Assembly: GCA_028554795.2 (NCBI GenBank)
Contig: CM068831.1
Location: 29,292,159 to 29,356,158 of the forward strand
DNA length: 64,000 nucleotides
Origin: Sinohyriopsis cumingii
Lineage: Eukaryota > Mollusca > Bivalvia > Unionida > Unionidae
Reading direction: 5' to 3'
Part shown: positions 40,585-54,300 of the stretch, piece by piece
Position numbering within the stretch: position 1 is the stretch's first letter
How the letters are laid out: the number at the start of each line of letters is the position of its first letter
Notes under the pieces: model-generated
What the model was told of the DNA's origin: nothing
Databases searched by the model: none
What the model saw: only the letters and a program-made list of their open reading frames with translations
Translations under genes and position numbers: made by a program

Positions 40585-42115
40585 GGTTTAAGAGGGCTGA
40601 CATAATAGTAAGTTCAAAATGTCATAAATATGTTTTCAGTGTCGGACTCGTCTAAAATAGAGGGTCCATTTTTATATCTGAGTTGCTGGTCAACGGGACA
40701 ATAACATCCTTTACAAATATTTATATGCAATTGTATGAGGGTAACGCACGTGCATTCAAATCAGATTTTAAAGCGACAGTTTACGAGTCTCTTCTATTTT
40801 AGGTAACCAAACATATAAAACAAAGTTACAACACTACATAAGAGTTGAGACACTATATAAATTTAAGTTTCAGCGTATATTTTCAGGTCCAAAATGAAAA
40901 CACAATAAACGGAAGCTTTTCTTGTTAAATTTAAATTATTTAAATTACAAAAGGAGTAGCAGCGATAAGAACAACAGATTGATACCAGGACAACATATAT
41001 AATTTATCAGGGTCATAGCACATATTGGTTTTAATTAGAAGGATAATTGCACATTGTTCAAAACCTTTTCGTGTAATGGCCAGAATATGTGATTTTATCC
41101 ATTTACTAATAAACTTTGAAACTGTCAGAGAGGGAAATATGTCAACCCCATACATTCCACATAGGGTTGCAAAAATAGTATGAATCGATATCCAGAACTT
41201 GAGAATTTCTGTTTCAATCAAGGGTCCGATTCCGTATTGTGTCTTCGCATTGTTCCGTTCTTTTCCGGATAAGCATGTTCTCTATTAACCATATTACAAG
41301 TGGCAGGCATTCAAGAATCGACGGTTAGCATGCGCTTGTATTGCGGTCTAATTATGACTTCCATTTAACATTGTCCCATGATAGACCACTATGTATTTCA
41401 GAAAGAGAAATTTGACGAACATGTGTTTCTCAAAACTACAGATAGGTAAGGCGATAATTAGTAATGCTTCCCCTATTTTTCCCTAATGCATAGGCAGCAC
41501 ACACCATCAGTAGTTACTTGTTTTATCCAGATTAGAAGGGAATTCGATTTTGTAATTACAATTGCACACAAGATTATAGTCTGATTTATTTATTCGTAAT
41601 TATTAACATAGTAAATCATTTTCTCATCTACACAAATGTTCTAGTTTCCGAACGAGTTCAGTGTTGGTTGAGCAGGTGGTTCATTGCTTAACAATACCTT
41701 TCTTCGTTCCTTGAAATAGCTTAACATCGCTTTATTACAGATTCTAAAATTTTCAATTATAGCTCTTGTACATTTGGGCCAAATATTGTGTTCAATATTT
41801 GAAGTTTCTGCACGTGCACTGTGTCATTAATGGTGGGATTGTCATAAGATATTAAACAGATAAAACCTTTTTTATATTGAGACTGAATAACTATCGCTTA
41901 GCTATTATTTAGATTATCGGGAAATATGTGTAATTAGGCAGGTAAGCAAATCAAAATCCAGAAAATAACACGACACTATCTCATTTAGTTAATTATACAC
42001 TGCTTTAAAGTCCACAATCCATAGCTCTTCATTGATAAAATGAGATAAATGAATAGTTTATTTGAATCTCCTTTGGAAAGTAAAGCAGTAATAAAGATGT
42101 ATCCTCTCTGCTAGT
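40585..42115. other. No gene seen
   Basis: AT-rich DNA. The minus-strand 93-codon frame at 40940-41221 has no motif. Confidence 0.4.
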
Positions 42116-42947
42116 GTAAACTATCCCATCGATTGCAACCCCTGCGGGTCCGGGGTTGTAGAATTGGCCTGACATGTCCTCACTACGTATCGCAAGAGGC
42201 GACTAAGTAGAGGCAACCTGTTTGCCGTGGGTTGAGGCCCGTGTCGGAGAAGGACAGAATTCTGCTATTTGAGCAGAGGCATTACGATGCAATACACTGC
42301 ATTGGCCTATACTTCTTCTAGACGGGTGGTCGGGTTGGGCCCGGTCTCGACAAATTGGCTGGTCACGCAGAGCCTATAAGGTCTCTAATTACTCGTTCAC
42401 TTTCTTTATCTTTCTCCTTGCATATGTCTTGATACTACTGTTGCTCTTGCAGTCTATCCCTTTAGCGTTCCATTTTCCAGCTCTTACAGGACTTCCTAGA
42501 AGGCTGTGGCTTAACGAGTCAATCGGGTCTTAATTATACCGACTGGGTATATCTAACGGGATGAATCGGGAGGTGATTTGGCCTACTGAATATAACATCT
42601 GTGTATTCCTGGTGCTGGAAAAATGTCCTCTTATTGGGCTCCGTAGTGGGCTGGGAGCACGCGCGCTGAATTTTAACCAAGCTAACATGGAGAATTAAAA
42701 ACAAATCAACACATACGCACGAAAAATTTATCTGACTCGGATGATGAACCATGTAGCGTTTAGTCATTCCCACGCATCGTTGTGATACGGTAAAAAGTTG
42801 TTCAAGGGCGCGTGTGGAACTCTCTCCGGTTGTAATAGGAAAAAAAAACATAACGGGATCAATCGGCACACCATAAGGTGTAAAAACGTTACAATGGGGC
42901 TGCCTTCTGGTTGAGTGTGAGCAACGAGGACAAAGTATATACAGAAA

Positions 42948-43521
42948 ATGAAAACTTTCTTTGATATTCCAATAACCTCATTTCAACACACAACACTCAA
43001 TACGTCCAAAGGCATGATTCGCTATCGTGGCCTGGCTGGAGTCAGCGACACAGATATCATAAAATTTATGAAAAATGAAGGTGTCACTGCAGTCCATATA
43101 AATCGCATTAAACTTAAAGACAGTTTGCAGGACACCAATACCACTGTACTCACCTTTAACAATCCAACATTACCCAGAGTGGTCAAAGTTATTATTGTTT
43201 TGTAAATCAAGGTTGAGATATACATACCGATCATATTTTGATGATATATGTCAAAAATATGTCCGTCATGAAGATAGATGCTTAAAAAGCCATGTATATG
43301 GCCGATGTGGGGACCATTTTCATCGAGATTCCGAGTGTAGAGCTAATTCGCATTGCGTCAGCGGTAGCAAGGAGCACCACACATATTCCAAGGATGGTGA
43401 AACCTGGAAACAAGAGAAGGAAATACAGTTGGTAAAGCTCACTTCTAACATTCCCTATCCAGAGACCATAAAGCTGGTACGGGCTAAAATGTCCTTTCCT
43501 GGCCCGCCTTCTATACTGTAG
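42948..43521 (+). pseudogene. LINE ORF1 (gag-like), broken
   Basis: Two frames, 42948-43205 and 43195-43521, overlap out of phase. The second contains the zinc-knuckle region EDRCLKSHVYGRCGDHFHRD followed by SECRANSHC, where one expected Cys is Tyr. ORF1 proteins of I/Jockey-type LINEs bind the element RNA through such knuckles. Confidence 0.7.
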
Positions 43522-43895
43522 TGAAGAACAACCCGAAAACAACGAAGGATGTTAACACTCAGACAAACACACCACATTACAATGCATAGAACAACATGGT
43601 GTATACTCAAATAATTTTCAATAATACCCAACTAACTAAATATACAAACAATAAAAATATATCAAGGATATAGGCAGAAAAACGGGTCAGATGACCCTAT
43701 ACAACTATATAATAGGTTTGGAGACATTAAAGACATGGATGCAGAAGAACCTGTTCCATGTGCTCAAAGTGGCTCCAGACTTACCACCCAAAAAATTCAT
43801 CCCTGTAATTACTCCATAGAAATAACCACATAGATTGACACCGCGAAAAGTCTAACCTTGCTCAACGATCTCCATATTAAACTTACAATGAGAAC

Positions 43896-45650
43896 ATGAT
43901 CATACAATGGAACTGTCGAGGACTTAAAGCCAACAACAATGACATTCTTCTGCTTTTAAACGAACATGATCCTGCAGTACATTGCCTTCAGGAAACATTC
44001 TTGAAATATACGGATAACATCACACTTAAATACTGCTCCATTTTAACACATACTTTACAAATGTTGACAGGCCCTCAGAAGTTGATGTTGTTGTGAACAA
44101 TAGGGCCTCTCATAACGTCATCCCTTTAAACACAAATATGCAAGCAATTAAAAAACCTTGTTCATCAACTGCCTGTGATATGTGTCATACTAGTGGACTT
44201 TAATGCCCTAACATTTATAACACCAAATCTCCGACGTACTTACATCCAGGAACGGGTAAATGTACGTGCACTGATTTGAAAATTTGTTCTCCTTCGCTGC
44301 TTTGGACTATCATTGGAAAAGTACTTGATGTCATTCACAGCAGTGATCACTTTCCAATCTCCATTGTAAATTTCAACTCTACAATTAACGACGCAATTCC
44401 ACAACGGAATTTAATGAAGGCCGACTGGGTCAAGGGATACCCTATTCAACGTTAATGACCTTATCAGCATTTTACTTCTACTTTTTATTCGCTATTGCAG
44501 AAGAATACATTCTCACATTTTCAAGTCCTTGTTGAACTGCAAAAAGGACCCCAAAACCTTGGTTCACTAAGGAATGTAAAGAGACCATTAGAAAATGCCA
44601 AGAAGCACTGAGAAAATTTAATAATCGTCCCAAACCCGAAAATTTAAGTAAGTACCGTATTCGCCGCACGATCAAAGAAGGCAAACGAGCATTATGTAAT
44701 AAATATTTCTTCTTTAAACTCTCGTTCCTCTATAAAGACAGTTTGGGACACGATCCTCAAAAAAAAAAAAAAGAAAACAAAAATGGAAAGAGAAAACAAT
44801 TTTTTCCGACATCAGTAATTTAACACAAACAATTTTAGTTCCAAACGTGACATAACAAATTTACTTGCTGATATTTAATCGAAACATTATCTAATTATTC
44901 AGAAGCTCTTCAAAGAAAAAAAATCTAAAAGAAGAGTCACGTTTAAAATTCACATCCAACAACTCGGAAAGTTATAACCAACTGTTCTCACTATTGGAAA
45001 TTATGGAACTTATGGAGCCTTTTAATAATGCCCATGACACATCCACTGGGACTGAAGAAAAATATTAACATTTTTTGAAATGCTTTCCAGAACCATCATT
45101 AACATCTTTTTTGAAATTTTTTAATAATTTATGGATTACTACAAATGTACCTAAGGGTTGGAAAGAAGCAACAGTAATACTAGTTCCCAAACCAGGTAAA
45201 GGTATTACAGATCCTAGCAACTATTGCCCCATTGGACTGACAAGTTTTGTGTGCAAAATAATGGAACGAATGATCAATTCTCAGCTTGTATGGTACTTGG
45301 AGACCAATAATTTAATATCTCCTTTTCAAAGTGGTTTTCGATCTATCCGCAGCACCGATGACTATCTGGTTAGACTGGAAACATTTATTCGCGACGCTTT
45401 TTTCAAGCAGGAACATTTAGTAGCGGTTTTCTTTGATTTAGAAAAGGCATATCAAACTTTCTCTCAAACAGGGAGTTTAAGGTACGAGTGGGTTCTACAC
45501 TTTCAGCAAGAGACGGGTTTGTCCCAGGGCAGCATTATATCTTTAACACTTTTCAACATCAAAATTAATAGTATTACCAAGTGTTTAGTTTCTGGTGTGG
45601 ATTGTCCTCTTTACGTTGATGAGTTCTTAATATGTTATCGATCATAGCAC
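43896..45650 (+). pseudogene. LINE ORF2: endonuclease and reverse transcriptase, broken
   Basis: MIIQWNCRGLKANNNDILLL opens the APE-type endonuclease, and HCLQETFLK and SDHFPI follow in broken frames. Reverse transcriptase motifs are in 45075-45647: NYCPIGLTSFVCKIMERMIN, FQSGFRSIRSTDDYLVRLET, FFDLEKAY and PLYVDEFLICYRS. The catalytic YVDD box reads YVDE, and the Asp normally after EKAY is Gln. The protein would be inactive even without the frame breaks. Confidence 0.85.
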
Positions 45651-46439
45651 ATGCATCCAAATGAAAAAAACTACAACAAAATATAAAAAAGATTCAAAAT
45701 TGTTCCAATGCCATCGGATTCAAATTTCCAAGTCAAAAACTGTATGTATGACTTTCTGTCAGTTACGGAGGTATCATAACGAACCGAACTTCAATCTGGA
45801 CGGAACACATATACATTGTCGAAGAGACAAAATGTCTAGGTATTTTCTTTGACAAAAAATGACCTTCATTCCACACATAAAGAACCTAAAAGCTAAATGC
45901 TTGAAATCTTTGGATTTACTTAAAGTAGCAGCGAACACTGAACGGGGTGCTGATGGAAGAGACATCTTCAATTTATATATAACATTTATTGGTTCCAAAC
46001 TTGACTACAGTTGCGTTGTTTATGGTTCAGCCTGAAAGTCATATTTGAAGATGATTGACCAAATTCAACATCAAGGAATACTACTCGTTCTGGGAGCATT
46101 GCAGACATCCCCATGTGAAAGCCGTTTCGCTAAGCGAACGAACCACGTCTATCACATAGCAGAGAAGTGGTGTCTGCGCAGCATGCTCTAAACTAAGGTC
46201 AAACCCACTTAACCCTGCTTTTTCAATCCAAATACAAAACAATATACCAAACAAAACCAAATGCCATACCTTTCTTTGGCATTAGGATATCATCCAGCCT
46301 TGACAGTACAAAAATGGATCTTTCTAAAATTCAGAAAACATGCTGTTCCGAATCACCTTCCTTGCTACTTAAGCAACCAGAAGTACTTTTTAACGCTACA
46401 CGATGGAAACAAATCAGAGACAAACCATTAAATCGTCCA

Positions 46440-46900
46440 CAACACTTAAGAAGAACCCCTCGCCGAATTTAAGCACAACACAAGAATTTATACTGATGGA
46501 TCAAAGGATGAGGAAAAGGCTGATGCAGCCTTCGGTAGTGGGAAACACACCACAAAAGTTCGCTTACTAAATGGTACGTCGATTTGTTTTCCACCGAAAT
46601 CAGAGCAATAGACCTTGGTCTGCAATATATCGAAAGCAAACACATTTTAAACAACGTCATTTTCTCCGTCTAATTAACAGTACTTCAGTCACTACACAAT
46701 AGAAAACTGAAAAACCCATTACTAATCAATATCCTCATAAAAATACTAAGCAGAGTACCTCACAAAATATAGTATACTGTCGGTTACCCAGCCATATTGG
46801 TATTAAAGGTAATGAAAAGGCTGATCGCGCTGCTAAAATGGCCATATCCCTAAAACCATTTGATTTTAAAATACCGTATACTTATTTTTAACCTAGTATC
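46440..46900 (+). pseudogene. LINE RNase H domain remnant
   Basis: IYTDGSKDEEKADAAFG and, about 300 bp downstream, PSHIGIKGNEKADRAAKMA are the start and end motifs of the RNase H domain carried by I-type LINEs. Frames between them are broken. Confidence 0.75.
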
Positions 46901-47259
46901 AAAGAGTATTTTCATCAAACATGGCAGTCATCACGAAATGTTTCTGTGAATAACAAACTTCATGCAATCAAGCCAACCATAGGAGAATGAATGAATTAGA
47001 ATTGGTCATACTTAACCCACTCCCACATGCTAAAAGGCGAGGACCCACCAGAGTGCGTTTCTTGCATTGAACTATTCACTCTAAACACTTTATGATAGAA
47101 TGTTTCGACCTCGAACTTACGCGCAATCAGTACTACAATGTGCATGATATAGATGAACTTTTTGATACAATAAACGTCTCTTGTATTTTAAAATTCCTGA
47201 AGTAAGTAAACATTTATTCTAAAATATAACTTATATGCTATCACCATGAGCTTTTTATG

Positions 47260-47371
<112 letters not shown>

Positions 47372-47634
47372 ATACCGTCCTTTATATTCAATACCTTTAC
47401 ATCTTAATCTTCATTAATATACATCATTTATATTCCCCATTAATCGGAAAGCTATATATATTACCCTTACCATCTTATCGTTTTGCTTTTAACTGTCTTA
47501 TTTTTTATCAATGGTCGATAAGAAACCTTTAATCACTTTTAATCAATCATACATATAACCTTTAGTATGGCGCTAAGTAGCCTAACAGTGCTGATGCGCC
47601 GTAAAAATGCAATACAATCAATCAATCAAATAAC

Positions 47635-48709
47635 CCATTAATTGCTTACATCAATGCCATGCACGAAATGTATAAAACGCGAGAGCAAAAGGAACTCGTT
47701 ACAAATGATTAATGAATCCAAACAGACTGTAATGTTAATAAAATGAATTTATCAGGTAATGTTTATACACTATTTATGTTCCATTCATGTATCTATGTGT
47801 GTCGAAATCTGAGCCATTTATGCTTGACCGAGGTAATTACCATACATCAGATAACGCTTGAGACAGTGAACTCTCTGTACGGTCAAATGCAGTTATCAGA
47901 CGTATTTTATGGTGTGTTCTGGAGGCAATGTAGGATTGTAAGCTTAACCGAGAAGCAGATATTAAGATGTCTCCTTAAGTATATCCGTCTTAGTGACAAA
48001 CTCCCCAACTCATATCGTCGTACAGTAAATAACCAGACGAAATAGGGAAAATATAATATATCTTTACGTGTAAACACTCTTTTAGCAGATTGCTGACAAC
48101 CAAACTTCCAACACACTCTTTAAACTATATTTCGAAAATAATAACGTGTTGTCAAATCTGCAAGCGGGATTCATCATTGGTTCCAGAACAAGAATCATTT
48201 TTCTACACCGGAAAAAAAACTATTCTAAAAATATTTAAACCACTTTAAGAAAGAAAATACGTACTGCTTACAACGACATTAAAGTCTGTTTGGAGATCAG
48301 CATTATCCTTCGAGATGCTTATTCTGATAATATGGTGTAATTTTTACAGAAAAATATATATACTTATATCCCATTTTACAATTGAAAACTGAGCTTTTTG
48401 AACATGAAACCAATACTAAGAGACGAGAAGGTCAAAAACACCAAATAAGGTCCGTATTGTTAAAACCTTTTGTAAATGACAGATCACAAAATTAATCATA
48501 CAAATATTTGACTTTTATGTAACATTAAGTATGAGTGTCGCTCTCATTATGTATGCAGACAAACCGTTGCTTTTTTGGAAACAAGTTCTCGCGTTTGATG
48601 GTGTTATACTTTGTTTAGTAATTATTGTACGAGATGGAGGTTGACATCATATAAAACCTAATTATAATGGTATTCAGATAAGGCACACACATGATACTAT
48701 ACTATCTCT

Positions 48710-48710
<1 letters not shown>
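47635..48710. other. No gene seen
   Basis: AT-rich DNA with chance frames only. Confidence 0.4.

Positions 48711-48712
<2 letters not shown>

Positions 48713-48797
<85 letters not shown>
48713..48797. repeat. (TA)n(TG)n microsatellite
   Basis: A TA tract followed directly by a TG tract. Confidence 0.95.
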
Positions 48798-48798
<1 letters not shown>

Positions 48799-48799
48799 G

Positions 48800-50870
48800 C
48801 GTGTAAACATAATTTGTTTTTTACATTCGTTGGTATTGTGAGTCAATGGTGACGCCAGGAAACAATGACACTTTGATGTTAGCGTTCAATATACTGATGA
48901 GAATGAGATCTTCACAAGCATATGAATATATACATGAGAACAACAGTTATGAAGTTGGAATATTGAAAACACACGAAATTAAATAACATACCGTCTCTCT
49001 GCAGTATGTCTTGTCTGCACGCAATAGATGGCCGTGCCTCAACCAAACCAAAAATGTCTTATTTCTTAGAAAATTAGCGGAAGGCACAGCTACTCATAGA
49101 ACACAAACTTCACAAAAGCAATGTAATTTATATTTATGCCATGATAATCTCATCTAGCATTTGCAGACACATTAGTTTCTACTGCCTAATGACTTCATTT
49201 TTAATAGCCCATTACAGGCTGCATTTCGATTTAGCCATGACGATTGTAATAAGCCTAGTGCATACAACCCTTATAGGGCTCTGAAATGCTGTAGCACTAA
49301 ATCATTTTTTAACTTACTCGCTTAAACAACCATTACCCTTCCATTACGTTTGTAAATAGCCTGATAATAAAAAATGAATACTTCTCCTCAGATTTGTTTA
49401 CATAAATTATATTGTAGTTTTGTGGTCCATGAAAGGATAGAGCATGCGTCCTTTGCGTATGTTTCTTGATTAAGTTAATTAAACGATGCTTTATTGTGTT
49501 AATGGCCTTCTAGGAAACCATCCTACTACATTAGCATGGAGCCAACACGACATTATTGGTCTATCACATCAAAACTAATGTCCCTAGAACCTATGTTTTA
49601 CTGCTAGATATCATTTGAACATTGTGTGTTCTAGTCGAAAATACAACTATAATGAGAATATCAAGGTATTAATCTATTACACAAAATCTCTCAGTTAATC
49701 AGCTTCACATTAAAAGAGACTGTTACCTTAATGAACTTATATAAGTATGTCTAAGTCGTGACTGTGAATTGTTTCCGTGCATTCAACGTAACATTGTGCA
49801 TGATTAAACGATAATAGCCAAATATAAGCATGTTTTAACAATAAAGGTAGCATGTTTGAAATGAACGTTAACTGCAATAATTCAAAAAGTATTTGCACTG
49901 CATCATCTCTTATGATATTGATTTCATAATGATTTCGAACACACATTAGTGAACATCGTTCAAATATTTCAATATTGAGCTTTTGTCTCAATTTTGTTTT
50001 ATTTTATTTATGTATGTGATCTTCTTAAAAAAATAGAATAAGAATGTATTATCTGTGGTCTTAATGTGTGAATGGCAATGAGTCCAGCCAGACATATACG
50101 TAAACCAGATCTGTTGTAAAAGTCGGATTTCACTCAAATTCATTTAAATTTACAAAAGCCCATAGCCAAAATAATCGACACCAAACGCATATTTTGCTTT
50201 TGATACATGTTATATTTTTTAATTCAATTTTCAAACTAGTCATCAATATTTAATTCAGGATGTTACACGTTTATAATACCTACGTTGATTTTATTAGTAA
50301 GAATCTTTTCATTTTGTAGCATTCGTATCAAGCTGCTCGAAAATATTACCTTCTTAAAATGTGTTTAGTCTTTGTCCTACAAATACACCATCATTAGTAC
50401 CAACACACAATTACTGTTGATCTCTTGATGTGGATTTTTAAGATATGACACCATTTTATCTGTAAAGGCAATGATATAACTCGAAGTCCTACTTTAGTCG
50501 ATTTTGATAGTCACACTAATCATGGTGAAGACTTGTTTCTGTCAAATAATATATTGGTTTGCTGGGGTGATATCATGTAATTCGTTTTAGAATGGCAGAA
50601 TATGAGTAATTTGAAACGATAATTAAACCAGGAAGTGATACAATATTTTACGAAAGCAGGATGTGATACACTATATTACGAAGTCGCCTATCTGTTTATG
50701 TAGTAATGAATCATTTAATCAATGCATTAATTTCAAAGGCATTTCTAACAAATGCACATTATCCAGTGCTTCATTTAAGATGAAAATTATATACATTTTA
50801 AGACCTGAACAAATCACAGTTGATATTAAAACATATTATACTGTACTAATGCAACAGATGTAACCTACCA
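48800..50870. other. No gene seen
   Basis: No recognisable feature in about 2 kb. Confidence 0.4.
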
Positions 50871-50875
50871 TAACT

Positions 50876-51320
50876 TAATAATAATAATAATGAGGACTTT
50901 GTATAGCGCCTAATCTTTAGAAGCTTTAAGCGCTTTACAACATTAGACAACACCTATAACATAAAAACATATATAATGATATGATTACAAAAACAAACAC
51001 CATGAAATTAGAAAACATAAAAACATGCTGAAAATATTTAAGGTAGGAAACATTATTAGGTCTTTAAGTTTGTTATTTCAGAGGAAATAAGCGAGTTTTA
51101 AGAGCACTCTTGAATGGATCACTGTGTCGTTGTGTCTAAGTTCAGTGGGCAATTCATTCCACGTTGCTGGGCCCTGGTATGTAAAAGAACGTTGTCCATA
51201 TGACTTTGTTTTCGTAGTGGGAATAATGAGTATACGATTGTCAGATCGTCCTTCTTACTCATTACATTCAGTGTGAGTGCACTGTAAAAGCATATCATAA
51301 CACGAAAGAACACTTAGTAC
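50876..51320 (-). repeat. Possible dispersed repeat next to (TAA)n
   Basis: An ATAATAATAATAATGAGG start and the phrase TATAGCGCCTAATC ... AAGCGCTTTACAA resemble a dispersed, non-coding repeat type common in marine invertebrates. GCAATTCATTCCACGTTGCT follows further on. No terminal repeats or coding content were found. Confidence 0.3.
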
Positions 51321-51329
51321 GCAAGGCAC

Positions 51330-54300
51330 CGATCCTAATTTATGCAATAATTTAATAAAGCACTTTTTCCTTTATTGATTTTTATATGTATCATCCTATA
51401 TATCCAAAGAATTTTAGATTTGTTTACCTTTGTAATTTTGTGTCAACGTCGTTTATTATACATTATTTAATACATTGCATTCAGTCATCCGTGTTTACAC
51501 TAATGCTAGTGTAATTTTTATATCAACGATTCAACGTCATCTACATAAGCATCACTCATTTTGGACTACCTAGAAAGCATTATCATTTTTGAACCAGCAT
51601 TTGTAAATTGCTACGAATAGTGCTTCATCATTTGCACAGAACTTTGTGAAAACGGTAAAAGATTCCCTTTTTGTTATTTATATAAGTAGTGTGTGTTTAA
51701 TGTTTTGTCCAAGAATATAGATTCTTTTTTTAGATATAGATATACATAGGTGGTTACTAGATTTAAACGCAGTCCTAAAAATGAACTTTTTAACTGTTAG
51801 GGCTAATTTTTGATTGGATGCTTGACTTTTGCGATATAAGTCCGGTTGTTTGTACTTCAGGAGTTATGAAAAATGTCCCGTAGGGATAAATTGCGACGTA
51901 GAGTCACAATATAACCGTAGACATGTATATCAAAAGAGAATTGGGCAATTATAAGTATTCATTTTTGCTAGTACTGCTCTTGTTTTCTTCTCAGTCTGCA
52001 GATGTATTTAATGTTGTACTTAGACTGAATTTGAGGGGAATGATTTATTTAAATTATTTATTGGAGTTACAAATTTCATATATGACGGCCTGAATTAAAG
52101 CAACATTTTATGATTATTGTGAATTCATTCAGACACATTGTGGATGTTGCCATTGTGATACATTATATCTTTTAGCACTTCAGCACATTCAAGGATTCTC
52201 GTACATCGTTACATTCAGGCGCTGGAATTCGTTCAGAATAATCTATTCTCTTGTACTTGTGGTAGAATGTTTCAGTATTAGTCTGGAGTTAATTTGCAAT
52301 ACTCTAATTTCTTCTTATAGGTTCATTTTATAACCTAGAGAATAACATTATTTGTCAAGTTTACAAAACGTTTTGCTTTATGATTTTCTGTTACTTAATT
52401 GTATACCATAGCGTCGTAACAATTTGATGTCAAAACAGATTCATACATTAAATATACTATTTGAAAAACTGTTTCCATTTTTTTTATGGAATTTCTCAAA
52501 TGATAATAAGTCAGTATCCATTAGTAACGGCTAGTTGGCTTATATTTAATCTGCCTAAGTGTTATGTTCAACTATATTTGTTAACTCCAGGTACATTATT
52601 TTTTCTAATGTTTTGTAATTTTTATTATGGCTGTAAGTTGTTATGATTATTTATAGGTAGATGTCGTATGTTTATAGGATTATTTTGAGATATGAACGAA
52701 TGTAAAATTTCTTAGGATATATACAGATTAAGTATGTGTTCACAGCTACTGATAAGTAAACTATTAGTAAACATGTTTACGAGATTCGGCCTTTCCAATT
52801 GGACAGATCGGCCAGTTGGTATCTTAGAATATTAAGTTCAGTCCTTTTGGATACGTTAGGTCACATGAATAGGTATTTTGAAACATTACATCGCGTAGTA
52901 AGATATGTCACTTGGGTTATATTGAGACAAAAGGTTGTGATAGACCCTTGGAGGTATATATAAAAAGAGACAATGGAACAATCAGATTCACTTCTATTTT
53001 AAATCTTTCTTATTTCTTGTGCACTTGTTGAATCTTGATTCAATAGAATGGCATTTTATAGAGAAGTATTTAAAATATTTTGTTTCTGTTTTTGGTCAAT
53101 ATCTCCCGAAATGGTTTCAAAACTTTAACCATGATATATCAAGATGTGTGCTACATATTCTACAATGCTCTCATTTTTGCCCTATAGGGTGTGTTGTCAG
53201 ACATAGTGAACCCTTTCCACATAACTATTCATAATTGCTCCATAGTTATTAAGTCACTCTTTTAACAACAATCCAGATAAAATAGTATACATATTAATAT
53301 AGTAACTATTAACTTGTGCCACTGACGTGCATTCCAATGTAGCTCCGTTATGCACTGCGAAATTTGATTTTAACTTTCTTTTATGATTCAGATTGTCATG
53401 CCAATAATGACTGCATGCACTAACTCTCCTCGTCTCTGTTATTGTTTAGTGGTGATGTCTGATATGTGATCCTGAAAGAACTGATTACTCAATTGCACAG
53501 TATTCTTCCAATTAAAACTTGTCACTTTAAACTTTCCGTGCGTATGTGTTTCGTTCCAACAGTAGTTTTAGGAGACGCAGAAAGCATGTAAACACATTTA
53601 TTAGGCAGTAAATAGATGTTTACTTGAACGTTCTGCACGAATACAACATCTGACGATATAGCATACGCTTCAAATTAGAAATAATTATACAAATATTGCT
53701 GCATCTAAGTGTATACATTATATTTTTTGTTTTTTCGTTTAAAAAGTGTAGTATCAAAGAAATGGTACTACACTGCTTAAACCAATGCGGTGCACGTTGA
53801 TCAGTATTTTTTTTCGTGGTAGGTAGGAAATAAATAAATGTATAAGTGCCTGTCATTATAAATCAGTGAATATAATGTTTCTGGTCCTATAATATTAGTC
53901 TTACGCCAGATCACATGATACAAACACCGCAAACAAGATCATTATTGTGAAATTCCCGTCAATATGATATTTGATGCTACATTGTTTAAAAGACCAGATC
54001 TTATCTATAACTCGCCTAAATTTAAGTGCCTCCTTTATCAAAGTATGCGATCATCTGGTAAAATGAAACTTGAACATGATGATGTTCGTCATTTGAATAT
54101 TTTCTATCTGTTAGATTACCTTTTACACGATACACCTGATGAGTAATGATATTTGCATAATTATGAATTTATTTTTGTTTGGAATTAAACATTTTGTTGC
54201 AAATATTATAACTTAGTTTAAGCTGTTACATGTTAGGAATATTGAACCATTTAACAGTCATGTAATGCTTGAGTATTCTACCACTGTATAAATTAAACAA

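Noticed and set aside
42534-42869. 111-codon minus-strand frame upstream of the LINE ORF1
   Set aside because: Lies in the LINE 5' untranslated region, antisense to it, with no recognisable motif.
52950-52970. TATATATAAAAAG as a promoter
   Set aside because: No gene or open frame of note downstream; AT-rich DNA yields such boxes by chance.
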